Source: Knufia peltigerae (Eukaryota; Ascomycota; Eurotiomycetes; Chaetothyriales; Trichomeriaceae). Taken from it: DNA of 64,000 nt. The number at the start of each line of letters is the position of its first letter. Positions within the stretch are counted from its first letter, which is position 1. The notes beneath the pieces are model-generated. The model did not search any database and was not told the origin of the DNA. It was given only the letters and a program-made list of their open reading frames with translations. Below are positions 34,932 through 46,372 of the stretch, piece after piece. The position numbers were made by a program, and so were the translations under genes. The stretch covers positions 1 through 64,000 of the forward strand of contig JAPDRN010000034.1 of NCBI GenBank assembly GCA_030247855.1, in the 5' to 3' direction.

Positions 34932-36768
34932 ATGGGGATCGGATTCAGTATGAGACGAATCATGAAAAAACAGACACAGGTGGTCATGTTCAGTTCGACC
35001 GCCATTGCTCTGTACGGGTATGATCAAGGTATGATTGATGAACCGTTAGACAGAGATTACGGTCAGGGTTAACAAGCACCCCTTCAAAAAGGCATGATGT
35101 CCCTCATCAATACCAATTACCACTACTTGTCGACTGTGGGTGTCGCGCCTGACTCGCCTCTCGTCGGTGTCGTCGTGTCGGTATATTACCTCGGGTGTGC
35201 GGTCGGTGCCGTTTTGGCTTCGAAATTCGCAGACGACAAAGGTCGGAAACCGGGCATTTTCGCATGCCTCGCCACGGCAAGTTTGGGAAATCTGCTCATG
35301 TTTGTCGCTGGCATGGGCGACGTTGGACCTGGCGGGTCGTTGGCGACGATGATTCTGGGACGAATTGTCATGGGGCTCGGTGTAGGTATGTACTGACGTT
35401 CTGTACTCGACCCTTGAGCAAGTTGTTGTTTTCTGGCCTCCTTTTTGGAGGGAAAGAATCGTAAAGGCCCTTGGCTGATGATATATTGTACATTTGTGTT
35501 GTCCCATAGGAGGCATCGACGCCGTGGTCCCCGTCTATTCATCCGAGCTTCAAGAGGACGATTCTCGAGGCACGGCGCTCGCGCAAGAATTCCAAGCCAA
35601 CATCTTTGGATTGAACATGGCCTTCATCATCAACGTCTGCATCACGCACAGCCTGGGCAAGTTCAGCGAGTGGGCGTGGCGCGTCCCCATCATCGTCATG
35701 CAGATATACCCCGTCTTGCTCTTCGCCGGGGCAAGTCTCCTTCCCGAAACGCCACGCTGGTGCGTCCTGCAAGACGACACGGAGCGCGCGAAACGGTCCA
35801 TAGCCCGCGTCTTCGGGACGGACCAGGTCGACGAGCGGATATCGGAACTCACCAAGGCGCACGAACGCGAGCAGGAGGAAGGCATGATTTCGTACGCGGA
35901 CATGCTCCTGCCGGGACGCCCGCAGTTCCATCCGACCGTCGTCACCGTCATGGGGCAGATCAACCAGGCCTTGACGGGGTACGGCGCCGTGTCGGTGTAC
36001 GGCCCACAGATCTTTGAACTGCTCGGCTTCCCCGTCGTGACGGCCGAGTACATCACGCTGGGCAACTACGTGTTTTACTTCGTCATGATGACCGGGGCGT
36101 GGGTTCTGATCGACCGCGTCGGTCGACGGAGGCTCATGGTCCAGGGTGCCCTGTGGCTTGCCGTGTCGTTTGCCTTGCTCACCTTGCTTGGCGGGTTGGC
36201 GTACAACCGCGGGGCATTGTCCATCCCGCTCCTGGCCACCGGCGTACCGGGGATCGTGGTCCTCTACCTCGCCACGTCGGTGTTTGGGATAGGTTGGCTC
36301 GTGCCGCCGTGGCTGATTCCGACCGAGATATACCCCAGCACGGCGAGGGCGCAGGGGGCGGCCATCAGTGTCATCGTCTGGGGCCTCGCGAACTTCGCCG
36401 TGACCCTGCTCACGCCCATCATGTTCAACAACCTGGAGTATTATTTGTTCTTGGTGTTTGCGGGGACGAACGCCTTTGCGGGTCTGTGGACGTACTTGTA
36501 TTGCCCCGAGAGTGGGAACAGGACGTTCGAAGAGAACCAGGATTTCTTTGGAGAAGCGAAAGACGAGGGCAGTTGGATCGTCAGCCGAGTCAAGGATGGC
36601 GAGTACACCGTTCTACCTGGACGTGTGGATGAGTTGGAAGAAGAGGAAGATGTAGAGGATGAAGCTGGTGGTGGCAGAAGAACGAAACAAAAGAGGAAGA
36701 AACTCAAGATGAAGAGGGACGCTCATCAGGAGACGGAACCATTGTTGGGGAGAGCCAGTATGGGTTGA
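34932..36768 (+). CDS. MFS sugar transporter (sugar porter family)
   Basis: A 549-aa plasma-membrane proton-coupled hexose-type transporter with 12 predicted membrane helices. Exons 34932-35028, 35092-35385 and 35510-36768; the introns (63 nt GTATGA, 124 nt GTATGT) rejoin YGYDQG-MMSL and GLGVG-GIDAVVPVYSSEL. The sugar-porter signatures are all present: KGRKPG-like DDKGRKPG after helix 2, PVYSSEL after helix 4, LPETPRW at the central loop, DRVGRRRLM after helix 8 and PESGNRTFEE after helix 12. The C-terminal tail is long, acidic then Lys-rich, and cytosolic. Codon use is very GC-rich at third positions in exon 3. The sugar transported cannot be read from the sequence. Confidence 0.93.
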
Positions 36769-37100
36769 TGAAGTGATGAAGACCCTTTTTTAACATTACT
36801 ATGGTTTCTGCTCGAGACACTTTTGTCCAGGGTACTAAGAGGGCCCTCGGGAGTTGAGGCGGAAGAGGCGCATGTGACATGCTAAAGAACATTTGGTAAT
36901 TATATTGCGAGCCATTCAAGGTACATACATATGTATATAGTTCTGCTCGCCTATGATAGACGTTCGACCTTTCACCACTTTGTGTGTTAGGAAGACTGAC
37001 TGTCAAGATCATCGCTACACAAGAGGAAACACCACATGACAAGCATTCTGCTCCAACACTCAAGACACCCCACCTCGCATGCATCACCCAAATTGTGTGT
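36769..37100. other. Convergent 3' region, transporter and amine oxidase
   Basis: 332 bp between converging stop codons; AT-rich (TACATACATATGTATATAG at about 36920). I see no gene. Confidence 0.6.
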
Positions 37101-39382
37101 TTACGAGCAGCAGCTCGCGCCATTGGTGCTGTTGACCCCATTGACGCCATTAGTCGCACCTTCCGTCAGAACTGACGCCTCGTTTTTGGTTGAAGGTACA
37201 TCGATGGCTGGGTTGACCGTGAAGAAGTCGCTGGGCTTGATAGCGAGTTGATGGATTTCAACAGGCCTAAAAAAAAGGTCGAAACTAAATCAGCAAATAG
37301 TTTCTTGTCGACGCAGTGAAGCACGAGTAGCGTAGCGTAGGAAAGGACAAGGGGACAGGAGGAAGAACAAAAACTCACATGACTGGCCAATCTTCAACAC
37401 GAGGGTTGTGCGTCAACCCAAACACGTTCCAGATGACGACGTCTTCATCGTCGAGGTTGTCCTCGCGTTTGATCGCGTCCGCCACACCACCAATCTCGTT
37501 CCGGCTCTGTAGCGTGTACCGGCCCGCGGCGTAGAGTTCGCCGTCGCGGTGTTTGGTGACCCAGACGTGGTGGTGGGCGAAGAGGGCCCGTTTGGCCTGC
37601 GTGGATTCCGGGTCGGCCAGGAGCAGTTGGGTCGGGGCGGGCGCGAACTTGTACGCCACGGGCTTGCCGCTGACGGGGTTCGTCTTGCCCTTGTTGACGA
37701 TCTTGATGACCCGATTGTCCGTCGGCGCCGCGTCGAGGTACTGGCTCCGGGTGATCGGGGTCTGGCGGACCTCGTAGAAGTTGCCCTTCGGGTTGGTCTC
37801 CTTGTTCATGGGCACGCGGTGGGACTCCTCGCACAGCACCGTGTTGGTGTAGCCGTCGACCGCGGGGTCGATGCGCACGCAGAAGATGTGCTGGTGGTTC
37901 TGGGCCAGGGCCCCCGGGGAGACGACGTTGCCCCAGGCGCTGCTCTTGCCCGGGTCGATGTTGACCACCGACACGATTCCCGTCGCGCGCGTCTCCACCG
38001 TGATCCCGCCGGCCTGGTCGAACTTGTACGCAAAGATGTACTCGTAGTTGGCGAGCGTGATGATGAACTGCACCACCAGTTCGCGGGACCGGGCGACGAC
38101 GGCGCGGCCGGTCCGCCAGTTGGTGTGTTTCCAGCCGATGCCGTTGTCCTGTTCGTGCAGGCACACCACGTTCGGCGAGACCTTGGGCGTCCCGTCGGGC
38201 CCCGTGCTGACCCCGTCAAAGTACTTGATCACGCCGAGGCAGTCGCAGCCCAGCGAAAGGTTGTTGGCGCAGTTACCCGCTCCACCGTCACCAAAGTCGA
38301 AGGCCTGCTTGCGTGGGAACACGCCTCGTGGATCGGCGTATGGCACCGTCATTTCACTCATGCTGAGTCGGTACATGACGCTTCGTCCGGCGAAGTGGAC
38401 GTCGTGGATTGTCGCTCCTTCGCGAGGGCTGGTGGTAAATGGAGTCCCATGGTCAGCTATTGGACTAATTGCGAAGGGGTGAGCTGGTTACGATTAGCAC
38501 ACTTACTTGAAGCCGACCCTGAAACTCCAATTCTGCCATTGAACAAGCTGTCCATCGACCGAAAATGATGGACCTTCTGGCTGTAGAACGTTCAAGGGCT
38601 TCAGGTCCTTTCTCGTACCATTCTCCAACAGTTCGGGCACATATTCGGCTGATGCACAGTGATCGATAATGTTCTTGGAGTGCGTCTTCGCGTCTAGAGC
38701 GTCACCTTTACCGCCCGTCGCGAGGCGATCTATCCGGACAATCTCTCGCTTGTAAAAGTCCAGCACGGGGATGAATGGTAGTGGGTAAGCGTAGAAGTTT
38801 GAATCGGGATTCTTGGACCTTGTGTCTTGAGCAAAGCAAAGACCTTGGAAATAGCGGCGATCCTCCTCCTCTGGGGACATACCGCCGTATGGCCATGGCT
38901 CAATGACGACTTCAAATCCTTCCGGAAGTTTGAACTCGGCGCATACATCTTTGAACATCTGTGAAGACTTGCATGCATCCACAAGAACGTCGAACTCGTC
39001 CCTGATTTGTTAGAGCAAGCATACACAGCGGGAAGGGGGTAGGCTGGACGTACAACGTCAGCCCTGCATGTTGATTCTCACCAACAACCGCATGGGAGAT
39101 TCTTTTCCTTGCGGTCAAGTCGATGACAGACTCGTGATAGTGTGGAATTCTGTCCGATGCGATGACATCGTACTGTACCAGAGCTGTTCTGTGAGGTGCA
39201 GGCGCTGATTTTCCTGCATGTTCGGCGGTCAAGAACTCGATTAACTGGGCCTTGGGGGGCTCTTCGAGATAGATTTCTCTGAAACTGAGGACGGCGTCTG
39301 AATGAAGGCTGGCCACAATATCACGAGCGGCCTTAGTCTCTTCTAGAGAGAGAAGGTCCAGAGGATGGGGAGCCATGTTCAT
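37101..39382 (-). CDS. Copper amine oxidase (topaquinone enzyme)
   Basis: A 679-aa enzyme that oxidises primary amines to aldehydes with release of ammonia and hydrogen peroxide. Exons 39382-39054, 39001-38507, 38428-37379 and 37266-37101. Two N-terminal cystatin-like domains precede the beta-sandwich. The topaquinone precursor is Y403 in TLANYEY, and the copper ligands are H453 and H455 (NHQHIF) and H615 (GLTHNPRVEDWPVM). The last exon finishes the fold (PVEIHQLAIKPSDFFTVNP) then adds a Thr/Asn/Gly tail ending ASCCS. That end is not a PTS1, whereas many fungal homologues are peroxisomal. Exon 3 is markedly GC-rich. It is likely nitrogen-regulated by family, but I see no site I would name. 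Confidence 0.94.
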
Positions 39383-40874
39383 GGAATGAGAGATATCGTC
39401 CTAGTGAAGCGGGAGCGGAGGAGAGGGGGATGCCAGGTTCTGTCAAGAGGGGAAAGCGTAGGAAGGAAACCAGTCTTTATATCCTGGAATGCTTCCGCAA
39501 GCACAGACTGTGGCCTATCTCACTTTACGGGACGATCACTTTTTCAAGGCCCGTAGCAATGGCTTGGGAGATGACCAAGAATTCTCTAAGCTAAATAGAA
39601 GGTTGTGTAGGTGGTTCGTGTCTAGACGACGATTGTTCCATTCATGTGCCGCGACAACCTCGACTGCTGTGGCACGCACCAGCAGGCTTTGCCGGCTCTA
39701 CTTTCCATTCTTGGAAGTTCTTAACACGAATCGTGCATGTCTTCTCTCAGGGATATGGACAAGTCTGAGCCGACTGGTCGAGGGATTGTAGAACGTTTCC
39801 GGATGGAAAGAGTGTGATACACGAGTCCGACAACATGAATAATCATCTCCGCAAGTCCGTCGACGATATCCGAGCGAGAGAAAGAGAAGTCCAGAGTGAA
39901 TAGAGTCTGGATCTTTCATCTCGAGCCACCCATGATACACACCAGTTGATAGGATGGTGAAAAGGAGCGTGTCGGAATTGATGCGTCTAGAGCATTAGCG
40001 CTATTGTCGTTGATTGGCTCCGGTCGGAATGGGCGGAATTGAATCCTAAAGCCTGGTTTCCTTCCGCTGCAGTCCACAAACATCTCGAACATGCGCTGGG
40101 AAACATATTGTGCAAGTACATACCTTAGGTAGGACTTTGCCCATCAGTGAGGAGACCACATTGTCCAGCTTAGACATTGTAGGCGTCTATATTAAATGAC
40201 ATGTCGTTGTGGACATAGAGGTCATATTAACTAAATAGAAATTTCATCGGTGGTAAACGGACGGACGACTTGTTACCTTAAATCATTGGCGAGAAGTATT
40301 TATTGCATTCATATTTTACAACCAAACATTTCCTTCCGCAATCGACCATAGGTTGTGGATAAACAGGGCTTCCCGTCCGCTCAGCCGTACTTAAGCCACA
40401 AGCCGGTCAGTTAGTAGTTGCGTCGGTGACGAGCAGCGAATCCTGACTGTTGATTGTTTTTGTGTTTTTGTTTTTTTGGTATTACGGCGACAGTGTGAGA
40501 AATCTTCCAAAAAATAATACTCCGTATAAATACACTACTCTCAGATTGTATCAGAGTTGAAGCAAGGCTGAGAGGCTGGAGGTTATTCCGCTGTACCGTA
40601 TGTTCTAGGGTGATGCAAATGGCACTTCAAATGCTTCGCTGCCCTTGGCGTTTAATATCCATGGATCTCAGCACATGTTTCATCAACCATGTTGGAGTCG
40701 ACAACTTTGTTCCCGGGTCTTACGAATTTCGCGCTTTCGCGCTTCTCTGAACACAAATCACTTTCAGAATCGAACATAACATTCCCTTGAGCCAATGGGC
40801 CGAGACTTGGTAGCAAAGCAGGGAAGTGCTGTCAGGAGAGGAGAACAGGGGCTCTCCGTCACGTCAATAGAACC
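39383..40874. other. Divergent promoter, amine oxidase and LAS21
   Basis: About 1.5 kb with no supported gene. TACTCCGTA at 40518-40526 abuts TATAAATA at 40525-40532, about 345 bp before the LAS21 start. The middle part (40190-40330) is AT-rich. The small frames present do not resemble proteins. Confidence 0.6.
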
Positions 40875-43439
40875 ATGGGCTCGGGTGTCCAATTCAGAAA
40901 GGCGTCGTTATACCTCGCGAATGTCCTTCTTATAGCATCACTACTCATCTTTGCTAAAGGGTTCTTCCCCCACAAGGCCTTTTTGACCGGCCTGGCAGCA
41001 TGGTCCGCGGGTCACCAGCCGAGACCAGCTCCCTTTGATCGGGTCTTGTTCATGGTGGTGGATGCTCTACGGAGCGACTTTGTTTACAGCAATGCTTCGC
41101 ATTTCTCCTTTACGCAAAGTCTGATCAGATCTGGTGCCGCACTGCCTTTCACGGGCCACGCGAGTGCTCCCACCATCACCATGCCCCGGGTCAAAGCCAT
41201 CACCACGGGATCAGTACCCAGTTTCGTGGACCTAGTCCTCAACTTCGCCGAGTCCGACACCACCTCGACTTTAAAAGACCAGGACTCATGGCTCGCGCAA
41301 ATGCGAGAAAAGGGCGGCAATCTCGTCATGTACGGAGACGACACCTGGCTCCGTCTGTTTCCGGATTTCTTTCATCGCGCCGAAGGCACCACGAGCTTCT
41401 TCGTTTCCGACTTTACCGAAGTCGACAACAACGTGACGAGACACATTCCTTCCGAGCTCCAAAACGACGACTGGTCGGCCATGACCCTGCACTTTCTCGG
41501 TCTCGACCATATTGGTCACAAGACAGGCCCCAAGGGTCCTAATATGCCAGCGAAACAAGCGGAAATGGACAAGATCGTTCGTCAGATCTACACCGCCATG
41601 GAGGATACAGAACACATGAACTCGTGCCTCCTGGTGCTATTGGGGGATCATGGAATGAATGAAGGTGGCAACCACGGGGCTTCATCTCCGGGAGAAGTTT
41701 CAACCGCCTTGACTTTTATCTCTCCCAAGTTTAAATCAGCCTTTGAGGGCCAACACAGCCCTGTTCATGATGCTCTCGACTACAAATACTATGACCTGGT
41801 GGAGCAATCGGATATCGTCCCGACACTCGCAGCCCTCTTGGGGTTCCCAATCCCAATGAACAACCTTGGCGTAGCAATCCCGCGTCTTCTCGAACTCTGG
41901 ACAGTCGAGAATGATCGATACAGTCTTCTTTACGAGAACGCCGAGCAGATTCACAGGATAGCCGAGGCTACTTTTCCAGACGCATTTGGTCAGATATCCA
42001 CCGACTGCTCGGCGACCAGCGGAGATGATGCGTCACGTCTAGCATGCCTGTGGCGCCAGGTTGAAACAGCGCACTCTGATCTAGCAACACGTACGGCCTC
42101 AATACCCACCCTCAAGAGTTTTCTGTACAAAGCACAAACGCTCCTGAGTGGGACGGCAAGCAACTACGATCTCACTATCATGCAGGCAGGCGTCGCCATG
42201 GCTACTCTCGCGTTAGGGCTGTGCTTGCCCAGCTTCATTCCAAGCCTGTTGCAGTCAGGCGTCGACGGCATCATTCTGGGCTTCACAATGCTCGTATACA
42301 TTATTACCATGTTTGCCAGCAGCTATGTCGAAGAGGAGCACCAATTCTGGTACTGGATGTTAAGTGCCTGGCTCGTCGTCCTCTTCTGTAAAGACGCACG
42401 GTACTACTCATCACCTTCCACCCTCGGAGGCCCAATGGGAACGGCACTCGCGTTCATATTCCTGCTCGCTACACGACGCTGGCGCCAAACGGGCCAGAAA
42501 TACGCCGGCGAACCTGATCTCCTGATTGAGCTCGTCGTTCCAAATTCTTGGATTCTGTGGGCCCTCGTGATCATCACCTACACCCACCTCTCGCGGAACC
42601 TCTCCAGTCGCGTCGTGAAATGGATGGGAGCTCGACAAATGAGCCTCCTCCCCATCCTCATCTCGATCTCCGCGTTCCTATTCAAGATTGCCTTCACCGC
42701 GGCCGACGCACCGGAACTGCTCGCCACTTTCCCACTTCTGCGTCCCCTCGTTGCCTTCGTCTCGCGATACCCACTGGTCAGTATGGCGCGGATCGTCTTC
42801 CTGGGGTTGGCGCATCTTCTCTCTTGCTCAGTCTACTATGAAGCGCCATGGCAGGGGATTGAAAACCTCCGAGAATTTCTTGACGCGGTTCAAGATGTGC
42901 TCTCATTGTTCCTCGTGACGCAGTCACGTACGGTCTATATACCGCTGTACCTCTTCTTTAGCTTACAAGTATACCTGTTGAGACGTGGACGACAGTATAG
43001 TGTGAGCGAGATATCTATCCTTGCACTCCTCGCCCAGTACGCGTCATTCTTTATGTTTGGTGGGACCAATTCCATAGCCACGATCGACTTGTCAAACGCC
43101 TACAATGGAGTCAGCGGCTACAACGTCGTGGCTGTAGGCGCGCTTACGTTCGTGAGTAATTGGGCTGGGCCGGTATGGTGGGCGTTCGCGGTGTGTCAGC
43201 TCTATAGCGCACCACAACTTCGCAAGGGAGGTGTGGGAATGATGATGACGACCACGGCGACTTTTGCGTGTGTGCACACTCTGGCCGTCATGGTCGCTTG
43301 CTTGGTGCTCAGAGAGCATTTGTTCATTTGGACCGTCTTCTCGCCCAAGTATCTTTATACGGCGGCCTGGGTGGTTGGACAGCATACTGTTGTGAATATG
43401 TTGGCTGTTGGAGGTCTTTTGTGGTGGGGTCATGGCTGA
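40875..43439 (+). CDS. LAS21: GPI ethanolamine-phosphate transferase 2 (LAS21/GPI7)
   Basis: Single exon, 854 aa. It adds ethanolamine phosphate to the second mannose of GPI precursors in the ER membrane. The N-terminal membrane anchor (about 10-30) is followed by a lumenal alkaline-phosphatase-superfamily domain: FMVVDALRSDF (metal site), APTITMPRVKAITTG (catalytic Thr region), FLGLDHIGHKTGP and LLGDHGMNEGGNHG, the latter two carrying further metal-binding Asp/His. The C-terminal half (from about 430) has roughly ten hydrophobic helices. Length and motif order match yeast Las21. The ATG at 40875 directly precedes the anchor. The gene ends only 49 bp from the convergent flavoprotein gene. Confidence 0.94.
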   Translation: MGSGVQFRKASLYLANVLLIASLLIFAKGFFPHKAFLTGLAAWSAGHQPRPAPFDRVLFMVVDALRSDFVYSNASHFSFTQSLIRSGAALPFTGHASAPTITMPRVKAITTGSVPSFVDLVLNFAESDTTSTLKDQDSWLAQMREKGGNLVMYGDDTWLRLFPDFFHRAEGTTSFFVSDFTEVDNNVTRHIPSELQNDDWSAMTLHFLGLDHIGHKTGPKGPNMPAKQAEMDKIVRQIYTAMEDTEHMNSCLLVLLGDHGMNEGGNHGASSPGEVSTALTFISPKFKSAFEGQHSPVHDALDYKYYDLVEQSDIVPTLAALLGFPIPMNNLGVAIPRLLELWTVENDRYSLLYENAEQIHRIAEATFPDAFGQISTDCSATSGDDASRLACLWRQVETAHSDLATRTASIPTLKSFLYKAQTLLSGTASNYDLTIMQAGVAMATLALGLCLPSFIPSLLQSGVDGIILGFTMLVYIITMFASSYVEEEHQFWYWMLSAWLVVLFCKDARYYSSPSTLGGPMGTALAFIFLLATRRWRQTGQKYAGEPDLLIELVVPNSWILWALVIITYTHLSRNLSSRVVKWMGARQMSLLPILISISAFLFKIAFTAADAPELLATFPLLRPLVAFVSRYPLVSMARIVFLGLAHLLSCSVYYEAPWQGIENLREFLDAVQDVLSLFLVTQSRTVYIPLYLFFSLQVYLLRRGRQYSVSEISILALLAQYASFFMFGGTNSIATIDLSNAYNGVSGYNVVAVGALTFVSNWAGPVWWAFAVCQLYSAPQLRKGGVGMMMTTTATFACVHTLAVMVACLVLREHLFIWTVFSPKYLYTAAWVVGQHTVVNMLAVGGLLWWGHG

Positions 43440-43488
43440 AATAAAGTCTAGAAGGCGAGTGGTTGAGTTTGACTCATTATCGATTATT

Positions 43489-45520
43489 TTAAAGACTAGG
43501 AGGATGAACGGCCCCGTTGTGGGACTGTGAGACGCAAAATGAGTCAAGCAGCTGGCCTATACCTTCGACATCGTCGATAGATATGACTTTGGAGACATCT
43601 GACGGAGTTAGATGCGCTCGAGTCGGTATATAAACAAAACAAAAAAGGGGTGGACATACATTGGTCAGGTCGAACGATGATAGTGGCGCCGGAATCTGGG
43701 TCGATGCCGTATCTTTCGTATGCGTGGCCATGGCCCGAATTATAGCTTTCGTCATCGACAAATGTTTTATGTAGATCTGCATGGTGGTCAGTTCTAGAAT
43801 CATATTGTCCTCAGGGAACATCTCTTGCCTCTCATATTCCATTTGCCAGTGATTGGCCAGAAATAGTCCGGAATCTCCTCCTGTTCCAACTCGACCCGCG
43901 CACCGCTGAAGACCACGATTGGCTCGATGAGGCTGTCGATGTCCGCTGATGGAGAAGTATATCTCTCGACTGGACCAGTAGGGGACTCAAGGTATTGGGC
44001 AATCTAAGGGGTAATGTCAGCAAGCTCCAAAGAGGACACTGTTGACGAATTTACCTTTCTCAACCTCGCGAGAGTGTCAGCCTGCCCAATCTTGCCGGCG
44101 AAGAATATCACCCGCCATCGACCGTCTGCCTTCAGCGCTTGAACCAATGGCATCGCTTTTGCATCGCAAAATCTCACGACTTGCGCGTTCGGGAACCTCA
44201 TACCGACAACTATGTTCTCGGCCAGGCTCTGCCGACTTCCGGCAGCAGACGTGATGCTGGAGTCCTCGTATTTGGCAGTCAATCCTGCAGTGTATCGGCC
44301 AGATTTGATAAAGGCTTGTCGGAATTGCTCCGGTGTCATCTTGCTATCCTGACCGGCTTCCTTCAAGGCGAACAGCTTGGTGAACCACCTATCGAAATCA
44401 ATCAGGTCGGCGGCCGTTTTGCCGCGTTCGAGATTGTACGTCTTCAGCAACTCTGGGGTGGCCTTGCCTTCCAAGATCATGCTCAGCTTCCAGCCGATGT
44501 TGTATCCGTCCTGTAAACTGACATTCATCCCTTGACCGGCCTTGGGTGAATGTGTGTGGAAAGCGTCACCGGTCAGAAAGACCCGATTGTCCTTGGTGAA
44601 GTGGTCCGCCAGTCGCTGACCTATGCAGTAGCATGACCACCAATACGTCTCTGGGAATTCCATCGAGAACGGGTGGAAGACTTGTTGTGCTTTCCTGTGT
44701 AGATCTTCGAGAGTGACTTCTTTGACGTTCGTACCGGCCGGGAATTCAATGTAGAAGCGCACCAATGACCCTCCTTCTCTTGGGATGACGAGAATCATGC
44801 CAGAGTCTGAATGGACGGTCGACTTGCGTCTGATGTCTGGAAAATCGGTTCGGGGATAGATGTCCATGACCCCCCAGACCGCATCTGTCGTATCGCCTAT
44901 CATTTGATAGCCGAGAGATCTGCGTACCATGCTGTGGGCGCCATCACATCCCTGTATCTAACTGTTAGGCAGAGAAGCCATGAGCCTAGCTCAGAAATAC
45001 TAACCAGGACATATTTCGCTTTGAAAACCTCTTCCTTGCCGTCTTTCTCTGCCACCACCGTGGTGCAATATGAATCAGGATCCTTTGCTAAACTTGAATC
45101 CACCTCTACACTCTTGACAGTGTATCCGTAGTCTACCTCTTGGCCATGCGCTTTCCGCATAGCTTCAAGTAGAAACCCGTTAATTCTCGCTTGGTTGAGG
45201 ATGAGGTGTGGCTGATGACTGAGGCCAGGTTGGGTATCAGCCGTCCGTCCTTTGCGATGAAGCCCACCCTTTCCGTCCGGAGACCAGAATGCTACCTCAA
45301 GCACATGGTATGCATCCCGGAGAAGCTTCTCTGCAATACCGAAACTTTCAAAAACCTCGACAGTTCGACATTGTACCCCGTCGGCTTGACCCATCGTCAT
45401 GGGCCCTGACCGTCGTTCTAGTATCTTGACAGACTTGATACCAGAGATGGACAACCATAATGCCGCACAGAGACCAGCAGAGCCGGACCCGCAGATGAGT
45501 ACGTCAACATTCTCAGCCAT
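43489..45520 (-). CDS. FAD-dependent phenol-2-monooxygenase-like hydroxylase
   Basis: A 604-aa aromatic-ring hydroxylase. Exons 45520-45005, 44951-44055, 44003-43829, 43776-43660 and 43598-43489. GSGSAG at residues 11-16 binds FAD; GCDGAH at about 173 is the DG motif; GDAFHTHSPKAGQGMN is the GD motif. The C-terminal thioredoxin-like domain of phenol hydroxylases is complete only when intron 3 (43828-43777) is read as GC-AG, giving NMRDLHKTFVDDESYNSGHG and then YERYGIDPDSGATIIVRPDQ. The family hydroxylates phenols using NADPH and O2. The substrate is unknown. The ATG at 45520 is the only one close before the FAD motif. Adjacent genes do not form an obvious aromatic catabolic cluster. Confidence 0.92.
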
Positions 45521-46372
45521 ACTGTGTATAATATACTTCAGTCGCCCCTGACCACCGACGCTGGTGTTAATTCGAACAAGCCGTGAACTGGATCGCACTG
45601 GACCTATGCAATATTTATACTAGGATATTTCGGCTATGGACTCCAGCGAGCAGCCGAGTTGCCTCGATTCAACACAGGACTCAAAGATCGGGACTTGCTG
45701 ACGGCACAGTTGTCTGCCTCGTCGCCAACGACTTGAATAGTGCCGAGCTCCGTCACTGGACGGTGATTGGTGAACCCCAGCTTACTTCTCGCGCCAAACG
45801 CTTTCCATCATCCGGGACGATTCCGGGGATCACAACGAATTGACAAGATGTCCAATGAGGAGCTTCTCTAGGCCGGGATGGTCCCGGGCAGGACTTGTGC
45901 AGTGGGATTTGTCTGTCCTATGGGACTGTACTTTACTCTGAATGGTAGTTGGATCTTCTCACCAGCAGCTGACCTTATCTGCCTTCTTGACGCGTAGAAT
46001 ATGGCAAAATAGTACCCCGGCGAAAACCTGATGACGTATAAGTTAATAGCATCACGTTGTGCAATACGAGTGCTCTTAGTAGAAATAGATACCTCATGCT
46101 CATGTAATCTATGTGAGTACGAGTACGAGTACGAGGACTGGGGATGTAGATGAATGACCCTCGGAACGCACCCGGACGCCAAGACTCACTCACCACCTGC
46201 GTGAATTGCCGGCAGAATATTTTCATGTGCGATAATGCGACAACTCACGGAGTATGGCACAAGGACTCGCGTTTTGTGATCGCTACCCCAAGAACACATA
46301 TCATCTACGATACAGCGACCAAGCCTCATACCAATCATGACGTGAGCGAATACTGATTCTCGCCTGGCAAAT
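45521..46372. other. Divergent promoter, flavoprotein and RRP43
   Basis: About 850 bp. Three TACGAG units at 46118-46135 match the tract at 15948-15971. CACGGAGTA at about 46247 is one base from the recurring 9-mer. I see no gene. Confidence 0.6.
46118..46135. repeat. (TACGAG)3 tandem hexamer
   Basis: Three perfect TACGAG units preceded by a partial GAG; the same unit as at 15948-15971. Confidence 0.9.

Noticed and set aside
35386..35509. Stop codon after GLGVGMY in the sugar transporter
   Set aside because: It lies inside a 124-nt GT-AG intron; splicing restores the conserved PVYSSEL block.
37549..38568. Plus-strand frame (339 codons) over the amine oxidase
   Set aside because: Antisense of exon 3; compositionally biased, and crosses a verified intron of the real gene.
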